From: Merluccius polli
Taxonomy: Eukaryota > Chordata > Actinopteri > Gadiformes > Merlucciidae
NCBI GenBank assembly: GCA_030340625.1
Contig: JAOPHQ010002005.1
Location: 157,501 to 221,500 of the forward strand
DNA length: 64,000 nt
Direction of reading: 5' to 3'
The number at the start of each line of letters is the position of its first letter. Within the stretch, counting starts at the first letter, position 1. Under the pieces are notes generated by a model, which was not told the origin of the DNA, did no database searches, and worked only from the letters and a program-made list of their open reading frames with translations. The position numbers and the translations under genes were made by a program. Below are positions 11,969-23,639 of this stretch, piece by piece.

Positions 11969-13049
11969 ATGGGGGTATTATTGAGACAATATAATGTGTG
12001 TGTGCGTATCTCAATCTGTGTGTGTGTAATAAGATTTATGTGTATTCACATTTGTGTGTATTCACATTTGTGTGTGCGCAACAAGATTTGTCTGTCTGTA
12101 ATCACATTTGTGTGTGTGTAAAAAAAATCTGTGTGTCTGTATTCACATGTGTGTGTTTGTGATAAGATTTGTGTGTCTGTATTCACATTTGTGTGTGTGT
12201 AAAAAAAATGCGTACTGAGATCTGTAAATGTCTGTCATCAGTTATAACTCAGGCGGGAGCTCTGATTGGCCTCTTCTTACACGTGGATTTTGGCACACTT
12301 CTGCCGTGCAGATCTGCAAATGCGATCCGTGTGTAAAAACGATTTGTCTGTAACTTCACGCAATACAGTCTACACACCACTAGTCGGCGCGTAGCACCCA
12401 GTGAAGTTAAGCATGTCATTGTCATGGGGAAGATGGCTGCCGTTAATGACACTGGCCATTTTTAGATAGAAAATATAATATAAACTTCGAACTCATGGGT
12501 AAGTTAACGTTTGTTTTCCTCATAAATAAACGCATTGTAAAGCCCATGAGTTGTTTGAAGTTTCCGACGACCGGCCAGTCTCATTAACGGCAGCCATCTT
12601 ACCCATGACAATGACACGCTTAACATCACTGGGTGTTACGCGCCGACTAGTGGTGTGTAGACTGTATTGCGTGAAGTTACAGACAAATCGTTTTTACACA
12701 CGGATCACATTTGCAGATCTGCACGGCAGAAGTGTGCCAAAATCCACGTGTAAAAAGACGGCCAATCAGAGCTCCCGCTGATGACAGACATTTACAGATC
12801 TCAGTACGCATTTTTTTTACACACACACAAATGTGAATACAGACACACAAATCTTATCACAAACACACACATGTGAATACAAACACACAGATTTTTTTAC
12901 ACACACACAAATGTGAATACAGACAGACAAATCTTATTACGCACACACAAATGTGAATACACACAAATGTGAATACACACAAATCTTATTACACACACAC
13001 AGATTGAGATACGCACACACACATAATATTGTCTCAATAATACCCCCAT
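11969..13049. mobile_element. Fold-back transposon: 1,081-bp near-complete palindrome
   Basis: The left arm (11969-12499) and right arm (12543-13049) are inverted copies with only scattered differences, leaving a 43-bp centre. The ends are ATGGGGGTATTATTGAGACA and its exact complement. A perfect 8-bp direct repeat, AGGTCTCT, flanks it (11961-11968 and 13050-13057), proving transposition as one unit. The outer 260 bp of each arm is built from GTGTGT, ATTCACATTTG and ATAAGATTTG words. The inner part is unique sequence. The left arm has a 12-bp insertion near 12241 (TTATAACTCAGG) absent from the right arm. There is no transposase; the 67-76 codon frames present on both arms are the same arm read twice. 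An 8-bp duplication suits hAT- or P-like transposases, but the ATGGGGG ends are not typical of either. Confidence 0.9.
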
Positions 13050-13057
13050 AGGTCTCT
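13050..13057. repeat. Right target-site duplication of fold-back element
   Basis: AGGTCTCT, identical to 11961-11968. Confidence 0.9.
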
Positions 13058-13351
13058 TCATTCTAGGGTTCACTTTGAAAATAACTAACATAACTTTTGT
13101 AAAAGAGAAATATATGTGAAAACATACTGTAACTGGGGGGGTTCAACTTGTTCTCCTGTAGTTGAGTCCAACTGGTAGTTTACAAACCTGCAGGGGGCGA
13201 TAGAGAGCCAAAAGGGTCCTGTTCTCTGTAGTCCTCTGTAGACTTGCAGCACCATTTGTAGAGTCTGGAGCACAGACTGTATGGCCTCTGTTGGGGATCA
13301 GGGCTAGCCACTAAAAGCCTAGCAGAGCAGCTAGCATTGAATAGCTATAGC

Positions 13352-14084
13352 CAGGGTGCGATTTGTGAAAAAACCAGAGGGGGGGATAATTTTTAGAAAC
13401 ATTTTATTCAGAAAGAATTAGTATAGGGACCCAGATCTTTAATTTCAGAGCAGGCTGTGCACTGGACTGACCTGTCTGTGGTGACAGTAAGCCACTCTCG
13501 ACCCTCTCGCCATTTAGCGAAGCGACCCGGCTCAATGCAGCCCCCAACCATAGTTTCAGGGGGCGAGGGATTAACAAGTGACCCCTCGGCCTGGGAGCTC
13601 TCCTCAACCAGGGAGATGCTGTCCACCATCCGATCAGCAATGTCAGATCTTGTTTCATCTTCTGTTATATTTTTTCTCAGAATTTTTTGTTGTGGTCCTT
13701 TAAAATATGACAATATGCTGCTCTGGATTCTTTTCATTTTTTCTCCATTTGATTTAAGCTTTTGTTTTGGCGCGGATGACGTAGATAGGAAGTTGGACTT
13801 GTGAAACACAAGAAAATCTGGTTGGTTTTCAAAATAAAACTGCTTTCTGCGAGTGCGACGCCTCTGACTCGCTCCCGGTAGATCAAAATCACAGCACAAT
13901 CAAAATGAACACGGACCCTTTGTATTTTGGTTGTTAATAATTACGATGTAATGGTGAAAATTCTTTGGGTGGGGGGGGATACATTTTGTCCCCACCGAGG
14001 ATACAAATAATTCAGCAGAGGGTAGGACGTGTAAACCAGAGGGGGGGAAAGTCCCCACCATCCCCACCGGCAAATCGCACCCTG
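13352..14084 (-). mobile_element. hAT transposon, internally deleted, 733 bp
   Basis: Perfect 14-bp terminal inverted repeats, CAGGGTGCGATTTG at 13352 and its complement ending at 14084. A perfect 8-bp duplication, GCTATAGC, lies at 13344-13351 and 14085-14092. Ends beginning CAG and an 8-bp duplication are diagnostic of the hAT superfamily. It keeps an N-terminal transposase fragment on the minus strand. A direct repeat, AAACCAGAGGGGGG, lies just inside each end. It cannot move by itself. Confidence 0.9.
13411..13737 (-). pseudogene. hAT transposase, N-terminal fragment
   Basis: The open frame continues upstream to 13899, but the likely start is the methionine of MKRIQSSILSYFKG at 13737. 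This opening is common to vertebrate hAT transposases and host proteins derived from them. A zinc-finger-like segment follows: FAKWREGREWLTV, then VQCTACSEI, fitting a BED/TTF-type finger with one C-x-x-C pair. The frame stops at 13411 just before the element end. The second half of the finger, the catalytic RNase-H-like core and the hAT dimerisation region are all missing. It is a relic of an autonomous parent element and is not expected to work. Confidence 0.6.
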
Positions 14085-14451
14085 GCTATAGCAATTGTGA
14101 GCGCAGCTAGCCACTAAACTTAGAGAGGACCGGCTGGAGGACACTCGAGATAAAAGGGAAAATAAATTGAACTGATTTCAATGTCCTTACAGGAAAGTGT
14201 AATTCATAACATTTTGAATGGGTCCCCTAAAATGTATTGATGCCCCTCTTATGGAGCTAGCTTTTATCAGCAGGCTCCCTCATTAAAGGCATAATATTCC
14301 TCCTATAATAATGATTTTAGGTTTTTTTTAAAGAAGTTCATGAAAATAGTCCTGAATAGAGAACATTGCTTTCCAGATGACATGGCTGTGCAAATCAATT
14401 ATGTTCTTTCAATTCATTTCCTGTTAAGTTCAGTTCAATTGAAGTTTAAGC

Positions 14452-14866
14452 CAGGGGTTCACAATCTGTTTCAAGCCAGGAACCCATTAGAGTGGATACA
14501 TACTCACAAGGACCCCCTACCATGTTTTGCAACCTGAATCGAACCCATTGAACATGCACCCAAAATAATATATTGTCCTTGTATTACTTGACAGGAATTG
14601 TATACATAAAAACAAATCTTGATCTCCCACTACTGGCTCAATGAACTTTATGTTATGTCCCCCTTGAAAAAAATGACGCTGTAAGTAATTATCTCAAAGG
14701 TACGCTTGTTTTATTTGTTTATGTAGGATAAACTGCTGGGCTAGGCTGCTGCCCCCGCGACCCGACCCCGGATAAGCGGAAGAAGATGGATGGATGTAGG
14801 AGTTTATTTTGCAGACCCCTTGGCCATATGCCACGGACCCCCCGGACCTCACTTTGACAACCACTG
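14452..14866. mobile_element. Short hAT MITE, 415 bp
   Basis: Ends CAGGGGTTCACAA (14452) and the complement of CAGTGGTTGTCAA (ending 14866) are imperfect inverted repeats of the widespread hAT type. A perfect 8-bp duplication, GTTTAAGC, lies at 14444-14451 and 14867-14874. Internally, at 14748-14796, there is a GC-rich phrase, CCCGCGACCCGACCCCGGAT, followed by AAGCGGAAGAAGATGGATGG. This phrase is a common end piece of dispersed fish repeats, so a second element has been captured or nested. Confidence 0.88.
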
Positions 14867-14900
14867 GTTTAAGCTGTGCATACGTAGGCCTACTGATAAT

Positions 14901-14901
<1 letters not shown>

Positions 14902-14950
<49 letters not shown>
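14902..14950. repeat. (GT)n microsatellite
   Basis: About 24 GT units directly downstream of the hAT MITE. Confidence 0.95.
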
Positions 14951-14951
<1 letters not shown>

Positions 14952-16581
14952 TGTGAGTGTGTGTGTCTATGTACAGTAGGTGTGTCCCAATCCCAGAAAC
15001 AAGTTTAGGCTCTTGACTCACTCTCTACTTATTTCAATAGTCCTATTGTGTTCATCTGGTTACGACAAAGTGTGCTGGTGGGGGATGACTTAATCTGTAA
15101 TGTTCTTTTTATGTCTTTTGAGTCTTATGCTGACTGTCTGACTTTGCTCAAACTTAACTGTTCTTTGCTCATGAAAGAGAATTGCTTGTAATATTTAACA
15201 TGTTTAAAAATGTTGAATATTGCTAAGCAAGATAACTGGATTCAAATACATCTGTGCATATGATGAGTGTGTTTTTCATTTATTATTGGATACAAAAATA
15301 TAATTTCCGTTATTAAATACATTCAATTAACTACGTCCAAGGAACCAAAGCAGTGGTTGAGATGTAATGGACTATCATAAATGGAGTTATGCTAATGACG
15401 TCAAGCCAGGAAATATGAGTCATTGCTCTGATAACAGTGTTATATTAAATGTTATATTTCAATGAGATCATGTATAAATACAAAACAGTCAAATAAATTA
15501 AATTATGCTACATATGGGATTTTATGATTACGCATAACTGGCTGTTTAACTCCAGTAAATGAAAGCATATGTTGAGTTGTACACACATTTTCACACTTTT
15601 CACGTGAAGCCTGGGTTTTGTTAATATTATTTAATCAGGTTGGAAATTATGTTATAAATTGTTTAATTGTATAAAATGAAGTGGTGACATATAGAAAGAC
15701 CGGAAAAGCAGAATTTCCTTTGACAGTTTTACACTGTAGCTACCCCCTTAGATCTACTACCTTCCTCGTGAAGTGTCACAGAGGTCAAACTGAAGTAGGG
15801 AATTTCCACTTTTTCTTTGCTTTCAGAGTAAAAACTTTACGCATTGCAATTAAGATCATTCTTTTTTTTTGCCGTTTTCTTTCTGCATCTGTAGGCCTAA
15901 TACTTTAATCATCCGGTGCAGTAAAACTGCCAAAACCACCAGTGTTTAACCGCCAAAACCACCTCATGAATTATAATCCATCTCAATCTATCCATCTTCC
16001 TCCCCGCCCTCCAAACAGTTTGAGGCAAAACACGACCTGATAACAAACGGCACACTCCGGCGGTGCGGCCGCATTAAAACCACAACAAACAGTGTTTGTC
16101 GCAATAGTTAATGATTCCGCTATTTTGAATTTGCAAAAACCATTAGTGTTGTTTTTCCCGCTGTGCCCAGGCTCCGTGCGACTCCACGGCTAATATGGCC
16201 ACTGTGTATGCACAAGCATGTCCTCCATCAGGGTCTGAACAGTGTGTTGTCGTGTTGCGTCCCTCTCCCCCGACCGCCAACAGAGATGCACATCCGCCCC
16301 AACGCCAGCTCTCTCTATCTCTGTTCGGTGGAGGTCGTGCTCCTGTGTGTGTGTGTGTGTGGGGGGGGGGGGTTTGCGCGTGCGTGTGTGTGTGTGCCTG
16401 CGTGTGTGACTGTGTGCGTGTGTGAGTGTGACTGTGTGCGTACAACACACTTTGTCTTATCAATTGTCCTTGCCAGGGCCAGTCAATATATGTTTGCTGT
16501 ATTGACTGACTTTTAATGTCCGCTGATGGAGCCAGTGTGATTCTGATTGTATTTGTGGATGCGCATACAAGGGGCTGTTAA

Positions 16582-16694
<113 letters not shown>

Positions 16695-17786
16695 TCATTA
16701 TTTCTTCACTTTTCCTCTGTTGAGTTTCTTCCATAGTCTATCATTTTATTCTGCCTTGTCATTTATTTAAGGAGAGTCGACTAGACCTTTTTCTGTGGCT
16801 TCATTAGGTGTATTGCCATTGTCCATTTTTGTACGGTAATTTGTAGAGAACGAGATTAAAGTCAATATTTTTTTGCTTTAGAAAAAGTTTAATTCAACCC
16901 CCCCCCCCCCCCCCACCCTCATTTGTTTCATCGAATGAAAACAGAAACATTTAGGAATACCGACAAGGTTTATTTTACAAAAGCCTTTTTCCCTTAACGT
17001 CAGCCTCGCTGTTTGTTTTCAGTAACACAATATTCACATTTACATTCTTTTATTACAAATTCAATCTAAAAGTGGCCACTGTCTCCCCCAGTGAAGGAGG
17101 GGGAGATTTGACCTATGAGTTAGTTCCCTAATGACATCATACATTTTAGAAAAAAATGTTTACTTTTTTTCAGTGGTTCCAACCAAGGACTGTAAATACT
17201 GTAAACTAGCCGAAGAAATGAAGACAAAAATGTGTTTTTCTTTGTTTTTCTATTTTACGAGAATTAAATCACATTTCTTCCCATTGCCTTGGTGGCGGGT
17301 CATTCTGCCACCACAACCTACCGCGAACCACCATGTGAGTCTCTTCCGCCTGAGCCTCACAAACAGGCGGTCATGGCTGTGGGTCCAAATGACTGTAATG
17401 TGGTTCTAAAACCACCATATCATCCCGTCAACAATTGTCAAAGTGTAATAACCTCTTCATATCACACAGACCAACACCGACCACCAAAGACGCATTCATG
17501 GCATTTCTGACAGCTTTTTTTCCAGACTTTTTTTTGTGTATTATTACCGCACAGTACAATAGTACAATACAATGACTCGGGGGTCCTAGTGTGTAACCGA
17601 CATATGTCCCTCTCGGACCATGACATCACTGAAGCTCGGGGCCCAATCAGCCTTTTGTGAGAAAATGCTCACTTTTGGGTTAAAGGGTTACATCCTTCCC
17701 TTGACAGAAGTGGCTGTGTCTGGAGCTATAGGGGTTAGCGATGCGTTAGCTCCAACTAAAGCTCCAGGGTTAGGCGTGGGGTCGCG

Positions 17787-17816
<30 letters not shown>
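17787..17816. repeat. Poly-C tract (30 C)
   Basis: The longest C run in the window, preceded by GTCGCG. Confidence 0.95.
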
Positions 17817-17817
<1 letters not shown>

Positions 17818-18197
17818 CCTACTCTCCATCTGCGAATCTCTGACCGGACCATTACACTAAGCAGAGTTGAGTGTCAGGGTTGGATAAACTCCGGAAAGGG
17901 ACCATCCAATGGGAGAGGGAGAAGGACATGTTTGAGATGGGCGGAGACACTTGAGACATTGGGGTCTCAAACCACTGCCGTAACAAAACGGAGGAAAGAA
18001 GAAAAAAAAGCCAATGTGCACTCTGGGAGCTAACGAGAGGCATGTTATGACCTTTGACCCTCCCGTGGTGTGTAAGGTCGCTTCGCTCATGTGAAATTAA
18101 GAGCTATTACCCGGTAGGTCCTCACTAATGAGCACCTCTGTCTGACCAGTCAGGGACTGCTGTGCCCTGGAATGTGTCCAGTCCTCATATCCACCAA

Positions 18198-18207
18198 GAC
18201 ATGTGTG

Positions 18208-18249
<42 letters not shown>

Positions 18250-18262
18250 TGTGTGTGTGTGT
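18198..18262. repeat. (GT)n microsatellite
   Basis: Interrupted GT repeat of about 65 bp. Confidence 0.95.
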
Positions 18263-18423
18263 ATGTGTGAGGAAATAAAAAAAGGATGTATTGTAACATG
18301 ACATTTAACAAATCATCTCATCCCTTTAATCATTTGAGCCTGACGCCCTCAAAAGAGGATACGTATCTCTAGCTCGCTGCATCTGACTTGGACTCATTAT
18401 AAAACACAATGGATTGTGTGTCT

Positions 18424-18431
18424 ATATATAC

Positions 18432-18502
<71 letters not shown>

Positions 18503-18569
18503 TATATATATATATATATATATGAATTAACTATTCATTAAAACAACTTTTAATAAATTAACTATGAAC

Positions 18570-18645
<76 letters not shown>

Positions 18646-18727
18646 TATATATATAGTTGTTCACAGTTAATTCATATATATATATATATATATAGTTGTT
18701 CATAGTTAATTCATTAAAAGTTGTTGT
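18424..18727. repeat. AT satellite with inverted spacer copies
   Basis: Several long (AT)n blocks are separated by spacers. The spacer GAATTAACTATTCATTAAAA with AACTATGAACAACTATATA (18524-18576) reappears inverted as TATAGTTGTTCATAGTTAAT with TCATTAAAAGTTGTTG (18691-18727), and in part at 18651-18675. The block can fold into a cruciform. Confidence 0.85.
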
Positions 18728-19570
18728 TTTTTTTTACAGCTGTTTAAGTCAACAACATTCTAATGTAATAAAAATAATGTAATGAGTTTTTCCATAATAG
18801 GCAATCCTATGCTTTTTTGTGGCCAAAACATGTATATCACATTGCCTTGACATGTTTATGTATGGAAATTAACATCAAATCATTAATGATAAAATTGTGT
18901 TTAGGTTGAAAAGTACAAAAGCTAAGCAACCTTTCAAAATAAGATTGTCTAGGATATTCAATTAGGCCATTTTACAGAAATTAACAATTTTACAATTAAT
19001 CAAATAACTAAATAATATCAAATGTTTTTTTTTATATGGCTGCATAGATGGATGGAATGAGGATCGGCATACGGACAGACTAACTGTGATGAAGCTCAAA
19101 ATACCTACACAATTAATATCGACCCTTTTAGGAAAAGCAGTGTGTGTTGTTTCACAACCGTGGAATCCAAACTGTCACCATTATTTCCACCAGTCACCAC
19201 CCTTTTGGTGAGGAGATAAGTTTGTTGGCTTTCTTTGTTTTCAAGGAACTGATGTTGATTAACTCAAGTGTGTTAGCGTAGGTTATCTAAATGCACACTT
19301 TAGGCGTTCACCGGGAAAAAAAGTCCATTCACAGGCTGAATTCCTCCTCCGGTAAAATGGAGTGGTGAAATGTTTAGAAAATACTAAGCTCAGTATAACA
19401 GGACACTTGAGACAATATACATATGCTGCTTTAGACTCAACTCGTGTATACTTTGAAAGTGACACACCCTTTTCAATGTGCATGTGTGTGTTGGTGAGTA
19501 TACATTGGATCTCTCTTTGCGTCATTGTGCAAGTATTTGCGACTAGGAATATATGGCACCATTTTTATTT

Positions 19571-19688
19571 TATTCATCACACACACATGCACACACACAC
19601 ACACACACACATGCACCCATTCCCCCTACACACACAGTCCCCCTCCCTCCCTCCCTCCCTCCCTCCCTCCCTCCCTCCCTCCCTCCCT

Positions 19689-19760
<72 letters not shown>

Positions 19761-19861
19761 CTCTCCCCCACACCACACACACGCACACACAAACGCTCTC
19801 CCCCACACCACACACACGCACACACACACCCAAGTCAAGTGTAAGCAGTGTATCAGGCTTC

Positions 19862-19900
<39 letters not shown>
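19571..19900. repeat. Compound (AC)n(CCCT)n(AC)n(GA)n repeat
   Basis: AC runs flank about eleven CCCT units (19639-19689), then about 33 AC units. Next are two copies of an AACGCTCTCCCCCACACCAC unit (about 34 bp) at 19756-19825, and a (GA)n run at 19865-19900. It creates long but meaningless open frames on both strands. Confidence 0.93.
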
Positions 19901-19902
<2 letters not shown>

Positions 19903-20119
19903 CATAGGAATAAACAGGCGGGTGGTGTAACCTGTAAGGAGGTGGTGGAGGTGAAACAGGGTGATGAATGGCGAGTGTGATAGATCACCTCCTGTTGCAG
20001 AAGAAGAGGTCAGCATCAAACCCCCGCAGTCATCTGTGTATACAGCTGTGGCCCCCGGAAGACCGGGTCGTCCAATGATGCTGCTGAAGCCTGAAATGAG
20101 CTTCATAATACCGACTTCC

Positions 20120-20373
20120 TCAACTTCTCTCTCGCTCTCTCTTGTTGTGGAGTGCAGTCTCTCTATCGATTCCTAAAGTCTCTCCTTTCTAGCTTGTTTT
20201 ATTATCCTCTCCTCTCCCTCATTCTTTCTCCCCTCCCTCTCCTCCATCTATCATCTCCTCTGCTTCATTCTCTCCCTCCCTTCTCCCTCTATCATTTCCT
20301 CTGCTTCATTTTCTCCCTCTCCTTCTTCTATCATCGCCTCTCCTTCATTCTCTCCCTTTGCTCTCTCTCTCTT

Positions 20374-20409
<36 letters not shown>

Positions 20410-20410
20410 C
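20120..20410. repeat. Pyrimidine-rich (CT)n tract
   Basis: Nearly 300 bp of TCTCC, CTCCCT and TTC words with repeated TCTATCATCTCCTCTGCTTC phrases. It ends in perfect (CT)n at 20370-20408. Confidence 0.85.
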
Positions 20411-20530
20411 TTCCTCCTGACTGCTCTTCATTTCTTTATTTGTACAAGTGTCACCATTCATCTCCTCTGCAGACATTTTGTTTTGGTTCTGACATATGGT
20501 GTTTTAATCACCACCAGAATTACTCTATTA

Positions 20531-20571
<41 letters not shown>

Positions 20572-20728
20572 TGCGTCTGTGTGTGTCTGCGTCTGTGTGT
20601 GTGTGTTTGCCAGTGTGTGAAAGTGTGTGTGTGTATTCGTGTGCATGTGAGCGTGTGTGTGTGTTTTTGTGCCTGGGTATGTGTGTGTATGTGTGTGTGC
20701 CTGCATGTGTGTGTGTGTGTGTGAGTAT
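20531..20728. repeat. (GT)n microsatellite, imperfect
   Basis: GT repeat with interruptions over about 200 bp. Confidence 0.93.
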
Positions 20729-22131
20729 AGTATGAGGTTTACTCCTCTATCTGTGGAGCCGTTATACTGTTTAATCTGGATTACAGAATTCACCTAAAAT
20801 CTTATTACACATTTGTTGTGTCCTAAAAAAAAGTGTATTTAGTAGTTCAGTCTAGTCAACTCAAGCCCATTTGTCGAATCGTCCTCCATCAATCATCCTC
20901 TAAATGTCTAAACCGAGTTCTGTAGGTTTAGACAATAAATGACATGTTATACATGTGAATGTGGTTCTACTGGACAAAGACCACATGGGCAGAGCATCCA
21001 TCTTTCAGACACACACACACACACACACACACACATGTGATCCGTGTGTATGAAAGAGAATTCACCTGCTCCATACTGATGAAGACATTGATCTGATTGG
21101 TTGTTGACAAGTGGAGGCTGCACTACTAAGGTGTGTGTGTGTGTGTGTGTGTGTGTGCATGTTTGTGTGCGAGTCTGTGTGTGCGCATGAATGTGCGTGT
21201 GTGTGTCTGTCTCCGACCAAGCACACGGCGCTTTCATGTGTCAGATTCGCCTCCTGGTCACCGGACCCTGTCATTCGATTACAGGTCACACAAATCTAAT
21301 AGCGTGGCTGCCTGGTGCTCGGTGAGCAGGCGTTTACCAGGAATGCAGCCCCCGGTGTGACACAGAGGACTCCCTCTGTCACCGGGTTACCTCTCCCTCA
21401 ATGACAGCCTCTGTCTGGGCCCATTCTGATAGCGCTCGGCCCGTGTTCCCATACCGATTACTCTGGGAGTCGGCGTATTAACTGCCGTTCGGAGCTCTCT
21501 GTCCATTCGTGACAGTCAGACACGGAAGAGGCGTAAACAAGGGAGGTCAGACCATGGTCGTGGTTCAATCCCCTGCCTGAAAAACCCAGGCTGTCGTACC
21601 TGCGTCGGCGCCGGGGAATGTCCAGGTGTAAAGGATGGCGGGGACAGGAGGAGGGGGTGTTGGTTGTGCTCCGATAAGACTGTTATCAGTGTGATGGCTC
21701 GCAGAGAGAGAGAGCGAGAGAGAGAGAGAGGAAATGTTGACAGGAAAAGCATGTCGCCTCAGATGAACTTCCAGAACGTCCTTCCGTCTGCAGACGGCCG
21801 GGCCGGCTGTCGGTTTGTCATTCTCGGTCTGCCATCGTGAGACTTGATACACATTTCTCCTTGCGCGCAATCAGCACAGCGGCTTGAGGTTTTGACGGCG
21901 ATCAATATTTTTCATTTTTAACAGCGAGGCGCTATCGACCGCCGAGGGCCGGTGCTCCGGCGGGCATAGAGACCCCCTCCCCACCCCCCCTGACGATAAG
22001 AGGCATATTATTTCAATCATCGGCATCTTCTTGCTGCTATCGCTTGCTTTTTTTGTATATCTCTCATGCCCTGCTCTTCTTCTACAGACAAACGATGGGA
22101 GAAGGTGGTGTGACAACGTAACCGCCAACAA

Positions 22132-22277
22132 CCCCCCCCCCCCCAAACAACAACAACAACTAAAAGGACATTAACAACAAATAAAACCAACCTTCACAGA
22201 CCTTCTGAGTCCTGGAACCCAATAAAAAAAGGGGATTTTGTTGGGAGGGGGGGGGGGGGTAGGGCGGGGGGGGGGGG
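22132..22277. repeat. Poly-C and poly-G tracts
   Basis: C13 at about 22132-22144 and two G runs at about 22246-22277 on the same strand, about 100 bp apart. They can pair with each other if single-stranded. Confidence 0.8.
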
Positions 22278-22401
22278 CTGTGTCTCTGAACCGAGGAGTT
22301 ATTATCTTTCACGGTCTTTGTTGAATTCAAGGTGTGGAGAATAGAATGACATGCTTGCATCCACTTATGAAATCGTGCTGGCATGCAGGAATGAATACAA
22401 A

Positions 22402-22520
22402 CAGGGTCAACAACAACAATAACAATAATAAGGTGATTGATAATAATAATAATAATCCCTACAGAAACAATATGTGTCCACAAATACGCTGTGAATACCT
22501 AATAATAATAATTATAAGAA
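22402..22520. repeat. (AAC)n/(AAT)n microsatellite
   Basis: Interrupted AAC and AAT/ATA trinucleotide runs. Confidence 0.85.
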
Positions 22521-22744
22521 CAAGAACAATGTGATAGTTGCTCCCTGCCACACGCCAACTTAGTGGCTTTTGCTGGGGCCCTTCGACGCAGGACACAGGC
22601 AGATGTTGTAGAAGTATATCCATTTATTGGAGATGGCGAGATGTAATACGCCGAGCAGATGGTACATGCTGACATGACAGTGGCTCTCTCTTGAGTGTGT
22701 GTGTTGATAGCTGGTTTATCCTGGGTGCCATGATGGCTCTGCAC

Positions 22745-23427
22745 CAGGGTGCGAGTTAGGGGGGAGCAGGGGGAGCCATGGCTCCCCTAGTGGCCACCTG
22801 AGCTCCCCTGGAAACTTGGTTTGTGAAATTTTGGGGGAGTTTTAAAATATTGATATGATTGCCAAATAAATTATATTTTGGCCATGGTTTTCCCTCAAAG
22901 ATGTAAAATAAGAGAAATAAAATTGTATTTTGAGTTCATGATTCATGAAAAAAGTGTTGCCTGCTTGCACGAGGCGCTTGAAGCGTGGCGGGAGCGCTGC
23001 AGCTCCACCCACTACTGTATGTGGCGTTGCGTCTCTCCAGGCAGTGAGAGGGTTGTGTTGTGCTAGTCCTAGCTGTATGCTGTATTGTAAATAATAGGCT
23101 ATTGCCATATTGTTCATGGTTGGTGCCGCTGGCTGCTCTTATCGCGTGTGTTTGGCTCTGTGTACAGCCTTATAGGCTATAGCCCATGTGATTGTGAAAC
23201 AATGTAAGTTGTTGAGTAATTCTAAGTTAATTCAATTAAACAGTCAAAAGACACATCATTGGTGGTCCGTGGATTATTTACTATCAAGTTCATTGAAGTT
23301 TGCGTAGCCCATTCGGGAAATCTGTTGACATGAGCATGATCCATCGGGGTGTTTCATGTAAATATTGTACATAGACCTAGCACAACCCGTGTGGTGCCAC
23401 GGAGACCGTGGTATAATTCGCACACTG
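22745..23427. mobile_element. hAT element, non-autonomous, 683 bp
   Basis: The left end is CAGGGTGCGAGTTA and the right end is the complement of CAGTGTGCGAATTA (12 of 14 bases match). A perfect 8-bp duplication, CTCTGCAC, lies at 22737-22744 and 23428-23435. The first ten bases equal those of the 13352 element, so both belong to one hAT family. No transposase fragment was recognised. It sits 57 bp from a Harbinger element. Confidence 0.85.
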
Positions 23428-23639
23428 CTCTGCACCACAGGTGTGCAGCCCCACCCAGCCAGAGTCCAATCAGTCTCAGGCCAGGGGGGTATACTACGAA
23501 CCTCGATTAGTGGGTTAGCGAGGTATGTTGCGCTCAAAGCCTGGGTTAGCTGTCCTACGAAAGTCGCTCTCTTTTAGCGTCGCTATATCACCATGGTAAC
23601 TTATGCTGGCAACCAAACCTGGTCGGGAGGAGGTTTTCA

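Larger units (their letters stand above)
18728..22744. other. Intergenic DNA dense in microsatellites, no gene seen
   Basis: Unique sequence is present at 18730-19560, 20740-21000 and 21200-22130, without coding support. The rest is simple repeat. 21300-21500 is non-repetitive and of mixed composition. Confidence 0.5.

Noticed and set aside
12249..12781. Two near-identical 67- and 76-codon frames on opposite strands
   Set aside because: They are the same inner arm of the fold-back element read twice. No protein family is recognisable, so not a gene pair.
13408..13899. Full-length host gene for the 163-codon minus-strand frame
   Set aside because: It lies wholly between hAT inverted repeats with an 8-bp duplication and resembles only the transposase N-terminus, so it is a transposon relic.
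19362..20724. Several frames of 120-190 codons made of Thr-His, Val-Cys, Ser-Leu or Arg-Glu runs
   Set aside because: Dinucleotide repeats lack stop codons in most frames. These are artefacts, as are similar frames at 146, 16143, 31539, 34745, 52037, 53459, 56242, 58110 and 61009.
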